From: Burkholderiales bacterium
Lineage (GTDB): Bacteria; Pseudomonadota; Gammaproteobacteria; Burkholderiales; Burkholderiaceae_C
Direction of reading: 5' to 3'
Assembly: GCA_947448105.1 (NCBI GenBank)
Contig: CANFNE010000112.1
Location: 1-7,920, forward strand
DNA: 7,920 nt
The translations under genes were made by a program, and so were the position numbers. Under the pieces are notes generated by a model, which was given only the letters and a program-made list of their open reading frames with translations, was not told the DNA's origin and made no database searches. Positions 1 to 4,552 of this stretch are shown piece after piece. How positions within the stretch are numbered: position 1 is the stretch's first letter; each line of letters opens with the position of its first letter.

Positions 1-955
1 CTTTCACTACAACCGCTTTGGCCTGCTCCAAAGTCAAGCCGGTGGACTCAATCAACGCCTGCACCATGGTGGTCATTGGCGTGACGATGGAAGAGCCTGG
101 TGGCGCCTTCAAGACGCCAGTAAAAGTCAGGCCGGTGCTGGTGTCTGTACCACCGGTGACGATCAAGGTTGCCGTGCTGTTCTTGACCAGGTCAATGGAG
201 AACTTGCCGTTGGCGTCAGTCACGCCCTTGGGCTCGCCCGCGTCCCACTTGCCGTTGCCGTTCAAATCCTGGAAAACCGTGGCACCGCTGATGTATCCGT
301 CTGCCGCATAACCAGCGCTTTTGTAGTACTCGACGGGCGCAGTCGTGGAACCCGAAGAACCAGATCCAGCCAGCGCAACCCCTGCACCGAAGAACAGGAA
401 GGGCAGAATGCCGCCGCGGTCGTCGGACTCCTCGGCCACGACCGGACTTGTTGCAGCCGGAAGCACTTCCGGCGACAACTGCGCATACTGGACCGCGTCT
501 TGCAACAAAAGATCAACCCGACCGAGTTCGGCGTCCATGCCTTGCACAGCGGCATCGGTTTGGCCCGTTGCACCTTCGGCCAACAGGTCTACCTCCTCGT
601 CCACCAGCGCTTCCTGCGCATACAAATCAGCAATCTGGGCTACCGCATCGGCAATCGCGGTGTAGTCAATCCCCGCCACCTGGTCGGCCGCCGAATCGCC
701 AAAGACCTGACGCACCGCGTCCAAATCCGAGGTATCCATGGGCTGAGCGGCCAGACTGGCGTCCTGGGACAGGGCGGTCGCGCGCGCCTCTTGCACCAGA
801 AAAACCAACATCGCCAAGGAGAAAGCGGAGGTGCCCAACTCGCCTGCGAGGCTTGGGACCTTGCGCACCAGAAGTTTGAGCGTCAGCGCCAAGCGGCTTG
901 GCATGGAGGCCGAACGAGAAATGTCTTTAAGTGTGCGCATCGGTGGGGTCAGCAT
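1..955 (-). CDS. Large surface/adhesin-like protein, N-terminal part (runs off left edge)
   Basis: An open frame reads without a stop from ATG at 955-953 to the window edge, giving 318 codons; the C-terminus is missing. An in-frame TGA lies 30 bases before this ATG, so the start is bounded. A second ATG at codon 6 (MRTLKD) is an alternative, and neither has a clear Shine-Dalgarno. Residues 42-54 are mildly hydrophobic. Residues 98-160 look helical and acidic. Residues 181-197 (GGILPFLFFGAGVALAG) are a hydrophobic Gly/Phe stretch followed by a Gly/Ser/Thr linker. From about 217 a beta module begins with DGYISGATVFQDLNGNGKWD, a pattern of Sdr/Cna-B-like or carboxypeptidase-regulatory-like repeats with a possible Ca2+-binding DxNGNGxxD loop. 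It ends with VTPMTTMVQALIES, which often follows such modules. There is no classical signal peptide, so type I secretion is possible but inferred. Exact family unknown; a multi-kilobase adhesin is likely. Confidence 0.8.
   Translation of the reverse strand, partial: MLTPPMRTLKDISRSASMPSRLALTLKLLVRKVPSLAGELGTSAFSLAMLVFLVQEARATALSQDASLAAQPMDTSDLDAVRQVFGDSAADQVAGIDYTAIADAVAQIADLYAQEALVDEEVDLLAEGATGQTDAAVQGMDAELGRVDLLLQDAVQYAQLSPEVLPAATSPVVAEESDDRGGILPFLFFGAGVALAGSGSSGSTTAPVEYYKSAGYAADGYISGATVFQDLNGNGKWDAGEPKGVTDANGKFSIDLVKNSTATLIVTGGTDTSTGLTFTGVLKAPPGSSIVTPMTTMVQALIESTGLTLEQAKAVVVK
456..473. repeat. Perfect inverted repeat inside the surface-protein gene
   Basis: GCCGGAAG and CTTCCGGC (8 bases each) flank a 2-base spacer (CA on the plus strand). 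It lies within codons for the LSPEVLPAA segment, about 20 codons before the hydrophobic stretch. It could form a short hairpin in DNA or mRNA. There is no T-run beside it, so it is not a terminator. It may be chance in GC-rich DNA. Confidence 0.6.
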
Positions 956-1059
956 AAGTGGGGACGGCCAAAACAACGATTCTCATGAAGTTAGAACAAA
1001 AAATGTGCAACTTGATACAAACGGCAAAACTGTCCGTGAATCGCCATTATCCATTTATT

Positions 1060-1068
1060 TGGTATATT
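1060..1068 (+). promoter_or_regulatory. Extended -10-like promoter element for the DUF4337 gene
   Basis: TGGTATATT fits the extended -10 pattern TGnTATAAT with one mismatch. No convincing -35 hexamer sits 16-18 bases upstream, which an extended -10 can tolerate. Transcription would start near 1075 and leave a leader of about 145 bases carrying the tandem repeat and the C10 run. A competing -10-like site, TACACT at 1181-1186, would give a leader of only about 25 bases. Confidence 0.35.
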
Positions 1069-1098
1069 CGCACACAAATACTCAGGGCCCAGTCGATT

Positions 1099-1128
1099 GG
1101 GAAAGGCAGGGAAAGGCAGAGAAAGGGC
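1099..1128 (+). repeat. Short tandem repeat, 10-base unit, about 3 copies
   Basis: GGGAAAGGCA occurs twice back to back (1099-1118), followed by a degenerate third copy, GAGAAAGGGC (7 of 10 bases the same). It lies in the leader or promoter region of the DUF4337 gene. The purine-rich unit resembles Shine-Dalgarno-like sequence but is about 90 bases from the start codon, so it is not that gene's ribosome binding site. Confidence 0.6.
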
Positions 1129-1160
1129 GGACCGAGCCGCCTAAGCGACGGGTTGCGGCG

Positions 1161-1170
1161 CCCCCCCCCC
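1161..1170 (+). repeat. C10 homopolymer in the divergent promoter region
   Basis: Ten C in a row are flanked by GCG on each side. The run sits upstream of the DUF4337 start at 1219 and between a weak -35-like TTGCGG (1153-1158) and a -10-like TACACT (1181-1186), which are 22 bases apart. Homopolymers this long are prone to slippage and to sequencing error. Its role is unknown. Confidence 0.85.
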
Positions 1171-1218
1171 GCGCCGCCGCTACACTTCGCCCCACTCCAA
1201 CTCCAGCGAAACCCAGCC

Positions 1219-1797
1219 ATGGAAGCCCACGAAGCGTCTGAATTGATTGAAGAAACCGAAGGCAGCGGTGGCAAAAACCGCACCGCACTGACCATTTCCA
1301 TCCTGGCCATGGTGCTCGCCATCGCCAGCCTGGGCGGATCCAACGCGGGCAAGGACATCACACAAGAGAACATCCTGGCGGCCAACAGCTACGCCTTCTA
1401 CCAGGCCAAATCCATACGCCAAACAGCGCTCAAGATTGCCGCCACCGACCTGGAGCTGCAGTTGATGCGCGAGCCAGGCATGCCCGCGGCCGCCAAAGAG
1501 GCGATGCAAAAGAAGATCGAGGACTACAAAAAGACCATCGAGCGCTACGAGTCGGAGCCCGAGACCAAAGAAGGTAAAAAAGAGCTGCTGCTGGTGGCCA
1601 AAGAGCACGAAGCGGTGCGCGACCACGCCATGCGCCAAGACCCGTGGTTTGACTATGCCGAAGGCGCGCTGCAAATCGCCATTGTGCTGCTGTCAGTGGC
1701 CATTGTGGCCGGGCTGCCCGTGCTGTTTTGGGCCGGCGCCGCTCTGGGTGCCTTGGGCGCGCTGTGTACCGCCAACGGGTTTTTCCTGTTCTATTAG
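1219..1797 (+). CDS. DUF4337-family membrane protein
   Basis: A 192-aa protein of unknown function, recognised by DUF4337-like layout: an acidic N-terminus, one membrane helix, a polar helical middle and a C-terminal pair of membrane helices. Residues 22-40 (TALTISILAMVLAIASL) are the first membrane segment. It is followed by the characteristic NSYAFYQAKSIRQ stretch (56-68) and a charged, probably coiled-coil region (75-135) rich in Lys and Glu. Residues 148-168 and 169-191 are two hydrophobic segments ending in NGFFLFY. The frame is open further upstream (to 958), but similarity and membrane topology begin at the ATG at 1219, and the upstream part has a composition unlike protein. No Shine-Dalgarno is visible before 1219, so initiation may be weak or the leader very short. 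It stands alone: divergent from the surface protein and convergent with the hydantoinase gene. Likely an inner-membrane protein; no reaction is known. Confidence 0.85.
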   Translation: MEAHEASELIEETEGSGGKNRTALTISILAMVLAIASLGGSNAGKDITQENILAANSYAFYQAKSIRQTALKIAATDLELQLMREPGMPAAAKEAMQKKIEDYKKTIERYESEPETKEGKKELLLVAKEHEAVRDHAMRQDPWFDYAEGALQIAIVLLSVAIVAGLPVLFWAGAALGALGALCTANGFFLFY

Positions 1798-1810
1798 GCG
1801 GCTGCGGACC

Positions 1811-3874
1811 TTAGGCCTTGCGCTGCGGGGCCCCGCTGGCCGTGGCGGTAACCACCGCCTCAAAAAACACATTGCCGTCAATGTCGTTGTTGACGCTGTT
1901 GTTGCGCTGGGTGTAAACCACCTCGGCCTGCGCGGCACCCGCGGCCATGGCGCGCGCATGGGCTTCTGCACCCGCCAACTGTTGCGCGTGTGCAACAGCG
2001 GACGCCAAATCCCCAAAATCCACCGGCCCCTGCGCGGTAAACACCTTGAACACGCCGCGGGCGGGTTGGGTAAGCGTCAGGTGCACGCGCTGCGACACCT
2101 GCCCGAGCACCGCGCCCACGGCATTGGCCACCTCGGCAAAAGGCGGCAACTGCAACTCCACCCCCAAGGCCTGCGCCACTGCCGGGTAGTAGCTCGACGC
2201 GGGCGCGCCCACGCCCACCACGGGCATGGACGGCGAAAACTGCAACTGGAACACCGCGCTGCTGCCCGAAGCAGAGGCGCCAGGGGCACCTTGCGCATCT
2301 GTTGCTGCATCAGCTGCCGCAGCCTTGCCGCCGCCCAACGCCATGGCGGTGAGCAAGGCAGCCACCTTGCCGGCCGAAGACTCGTTCATCTGCCCGGCGT
2401 CGTTCAGGCCGGCTTCGATCAGTTTTTGGCAAATCGTGTCCACCACCTTGGCCACCACGTCTTGCGCCGGGCCCAGGGCGTCGCCCTGCTTCCAGGTGCC
2501 CAGGCCATACATATGGCGCATCTGGCGCGCCCAGATGCGGGCCGCAAAGGTGGCACCAGCGGCGCTCCAATGGCCAGACAGGCCCAGCACATGGGCCGCG
2601 TCGCTGGGCGTAAAACCGCTGTAAATCGCCAGCCCCTTGCGCTCCAAGCGGGCAATGGCGCGGGCCAGGGCACGGTTTTCCATATTGGCGCGCTCCAGGT
2701 CTACCGGGCCTTGGGCCAGGGTTTCCCAGGCGAACAGTTCGTCGTCGTTCAGGCGCGAGAGCAGCGCGGCGTCCGCGTGCAGGCGCTGGGCAAATCGCAT
2801 CTGGCTGGCGTGCGGCGTCTCGTTTTGCTGGCGCTCCAGCGCGGCCAATATCTGGGGGTGCTGGTGGGCCAGCAGGCTCAGGGGCACGACCCGGCGCGGG
2901 CCGATGGTGAGGCCCTCACCGCCGTGCAGGCGCACTTCGCTGTCGCCGCCCAGGCCCACGGCGTAGACCTTGACCGCCTCCACCATGGGGCGCCAGTTGC
3001 CGACCATGGCGCCGTCAAAGCTGAGCTCGGGCAGGCCGTTGCGCACCACAGCAATGTCGGTAGTGGTGCCGCCCATGTCGGCCACCACGGCGTTTTGCAG
3101 GCCGCTCAGGGCGCAGGCCCCCAGCACGCTGGCCGCCGGGCCCGAGAGCACGGTGTTTACCGGGCGGCGCAAGGCGCTGGCCACGTTAATCAGCGAACCG
3201 TCGCCCTGCACCACCATCAGCGGCGCGTCAATGGCGCGCGCGGCCAGGGTGCGCTGCACCGATTCAATCAGCGCCTTGACATGAAAAATCATGCGGGCGT
3301 TGAGCGCCGCAGTCAGCGCGCGCCGGGGTGCGCCCAGGCTCGACGCCAGCTCGTGGCCGCAGGTGACCGGCACGTCGCACAGCTCTTGCACCCACTGGCG
3401 CAATTGCACCTCGTGCGCCGGGTTGCGCACGCCAAAGGTGGCAGAAATGGCAAAGGCGGACACCCGGCCCATGTGCTGGGCAATGGCTGCGCGTGAGGCC
3501 GCCTCGTCCAGCGCCTGGGTGGCAATGCCCCCGGCGTCGTGGCCGCCCGGCAGGCAGACGATGCCTTCGCTGCCCAGCAAATCGACCAGGCCGCTGCTTT
3601 TGACCTGCAGCGCGTCGTAACCCGCCAGCAGCACGCACACCGGCGAGCCCTTGCCCTCAACCACCGAGTTGGTGGTCAGCGTGGTGGACAGTGAGACCAA
3701 AGACACCTGCCCCAGCCAGGCTTGGGGCAGTTGGTCCAGCGCCCCGGCAATGCCCTGGGCCAGGTCAAAGCGCGTGGTCAGGCTTTTGGCAGACGCAAGC
3801 ACCTGGCGCTGCGCGTTGAGCAGCACCACGTCCGTGAACGTGCCGCCGGTGTCGATACCGAGGGAATAGGCCAT
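1811..3874 (-). CDS. Hydantoinase/oxoprolinase-family protein (HyuA type)
   Basis: A complete 687-aa protein, the usual size of a stand-alone HyuA/N-methylhydantoinase A subunit. Residues 5-15 (LGIDTGGTFTD) are the N-terminal phosphate-binding loop of the hydantoinase A N-domain. Residues 62-76 (LSTTLTTNSVVEGKG) follow the family pattern. Residues 265-278 (ADMGGTTTDIAVVR) are the second ATP-binding loop of the ASKHA fold, and 306-312 (VGLGGDS) the Gly-rich segment after it. Family members hydrolyse cyclic amides such as N-methylhydantoin or 5-oxoproline with ATP, normally with a HyuB partner; none is seen here. Residues 513-539 are an Ala/Gly/Ser-rich low-complexity linker. The start at 3874 is preferred over an in-frame ATG at 3919 because the conserved fold begins at once and AAGG lies 6 bases upstream. 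It follows soxG by 69 bases on the same strand, suggesting a link to sarcosine metabolism. The substrate is not determined. Confidence 0.92.
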   Translation of the reverse strand: MAYSLGIDTGGTFTDVVLLNAQRQVLASAKSLTTRFDLAQGIAGALDQLPQAWLGQVSLVSLSTTLTTNSVVEGKGSPVCVLLAGYDALQVKSSGLVDLLGSEGIVCLPGGHDAGGIATQALDEAASRAAIAQHMGRVSAFAISATFGVRNPAHEVQLRQWVQELCDVPVTCGHELASSLGAPRRALTAALNARMIFHVKALIESVQRTLAARAIDAPLMVVQGDGSLINVASALRRPVNTVLSGPAASVLGACALSGLQNAVVADMGGTTTDIAVVRNGLPELSFDGAMVGNWRPMVEAVKVYAVGLGGDSEVRLHGGEGLTIGPRRVVPLSLLAHQHPQILAALERQQNETPHASQMRFAQRLHADAALLSRLNDDELFAWETLAQGPVDLERANMENRALARAIARLERKGLAIYSGFTPSDAAHVLGLSGHWSAAGATFAARIWARQMRHMYGLGTWKQGDALGPAQDVVAKVVDTICQKLIEAGLNDAGQMNESSAGKVAALLTAMALGGGKAAAADAATDAQGAPGASASGSSAVFQLQFSPSMPVVGVGAPASSYYPAVAQALGVELQLPPFAEVANAVGAVLGQVSQRVHLTLTQPARGVFKVFTAQGPVDFGDLASAVAHAQQLAGAEAHARAMAAGAAQAEVVYTQRNNSVNNDIDGNVFFEAVVTATASGAPQRKA

Positions 3875-3880
3875 GGGCTG

Positions 3881-3884
3881 CCTT
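3881..3884 (-). promoter_or_regulatory. Ribosome binding site of the hydantoinase-family gene
   Basis: AAGG on the minus strand lies 6 bases before the ATG at 3874-3872 and supports that start over the upstream ATG at 3919. It directly follows a T-rich run. Confidence 0.6.
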
Positions 3885-3941
3885 AAAAAGAAAGGGGCGT
3901 GGACTGTGGGCGCAAGCAAGGCGGGGCGAGCCCCGCACCCC
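3885..3941 (-). terminator. Hairpin plus T-rich run between soxG and the hydantoinase-family gene
   Basis: On the minus strand GCGGGG-CTCG-CCCCGC (3936 to 3921) is a perfect 6-bp stem with a 4-base loop. An outer GGGGT (3941-3937) can pair, with one G-U, to GCCCC (3898-3894), directly before TTTCTTTTT (3893-3885). The inner hairpin lacks an adjacent T-run and the outer stem is short. It could therefore be a partial terminator, an RNA-stabilising hairpin or chance. If it works, it would lower expression of the downstream gene relative to sox. Confidence 0.3.
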
Positions 3942-3943
3942 GC

Positions 3944-4552
3944 TTAGGCAGCACCGGCTTCGCAGAGCCAGCGGTACAGGTAGTCGGCAAAGCTGCGGCG
4001 CACCGTCAGCTCATAGTGCGTGCCGGCCGCCAGGCACAAGAGCGTGGCGCCGGCCTTGGCCACATGGCTTTGCGCCACGGCGCCCGCGCCAAAGGCGCGC
4101 GGATGAAAGTCCAGCGGGCAGCCGCGTGCCAGCAGATCAGCCGCGCCTGCGCCCTGCACTACCAAGGTGGTAAAGCCGTGGCCCACCGGAACCAAAGACA
4201 CATGCAGGCCGGCCAGCGCGCTGCGCAAGCTAGTTTCCATGGCCTCAGCGGGGCTGGGGTGCTGGTATTGCGCGCCACCCGGTGGGAACTTCAAAACCCA
4301 CTCGTCGGGTCCAAGCCACAGCAGTTGCCCACTCGCGCCAACGCTGGCGGTATTGGCCGTGAGCGGCAGCGACAAACCGGTGGCGCTTTGCACGGCCGCC
4401 ACAAAAGTCGCGTCTGCCGCGTTGCCACGGATATTGAGCATGTCGGTAAACGCCTGTTCACCCAGGGTCACGCTGGCGCCATCGACCGTCAACACACGCT
4501 GGCCCAGGCCTGTGAGCGCGGCCAGGGGGCTTTCCAAAACAACATTAGACAT
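3944..4552 (-). CDS. soxG: Sarcosine oxidase, gamma subunit
   Basis: A 202-aa protein, close to the usual length of the gamma subunit of heterotetrameric sarcosine oxidase. This small subunit is structural, related to the folate-binding fold of the alpha subunit, and packs against it in the cytoplasm. Family landmarks are LNIRGN (39-44), WLGPDEW (79-85), the GCPLDFHPRAFG stretch (about 143-154) and the C-terminal VRRSFADYLYRWL. The frame is open upstream to 4684, but the ATG at 4552 is chosen because the conserved sequence begins there (MSNVVLESPL) and AAGGA lies 10 bases before it (4567-4563). Its first 8 bases overlap the last bases of soxA, which suggests translational coupling and equal subunit output. 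Ends with TAA. Confidence 0.95.
   Translation of the reverse strand: MSNVVLESPLAALTGLGQRVLTVDGASVTLGEQAFTDMLNIRGNAADATFVAAVQSATGLSLPLTANTASVGASGQLLWLGPDEWVLKFPPGGAQYQHPSPAEAMETSLRSALAGLHVSLVPVGHGFTTLVVQGAGAADLLARGCPLDFHPRAFGAGAVAQSHVAKAGATLLCLAAGTHYELTVRRSFADYLYRWLCEAGAA

Larger units (their letters stand above)
956..1218. promoter_or_regulatory. Divergent intergenic region between surface protein and DUF4337 gene
   Basis: This 263-base gap separates two genes that are read away from each other, so it should carry promoters for both. Positions 970-1080 are clearly AT-richer than the surrounding coding DNA, as promoter DNA usually is. On the plus strand there is an extended -10-like site near 1060. 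On the minus strand GATAAT (1051-1046) is a 5/6 match to the -10 consensus but has no good -35. The right half (1099-1190) becomes GC-rich and contains a 10-base tandem repeat and a C10 run. No known operator was recognised. Confidence 0.6.

Noticed and set aside
448..988. Several plus-strand open frames of 100-160 codons over the surface-protein gene
   Set aside because: They are antisense to a continuous minus-strand frame with sensible domain-like content, and they lack ribosome binding sites and family-like sequence.
1010..1030. TTGATACAAACGGCAA as an FNR/CRP-type operator
   Set aside because: Only the left half resembles the FNR box; the right half does not match ATCAA.
958..1218. An N-terminal extension of the DUF4337 protein to an ATG at 958
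   Set aside because: The extension would read through the tandem repeat and the C10 run as Arg/Pro-rich sequence and does not fit the family's N-terminus. The ATG at 1219 gives the normal length.
1825..1836. The palindrome GCGGGGCCCCGC as a terminator
   Set aside because: It lies in coding sequence, has no loop worth mentioning and no T-run on either side.
1649..3496. A 615-codon plus-strand open frame antisense to the hydantoinase-family gene
   Set aside because: Same reason: His/Ala/Gly/Arg-rich shadow of a real gene, with its start inside the DUF4337 gene.
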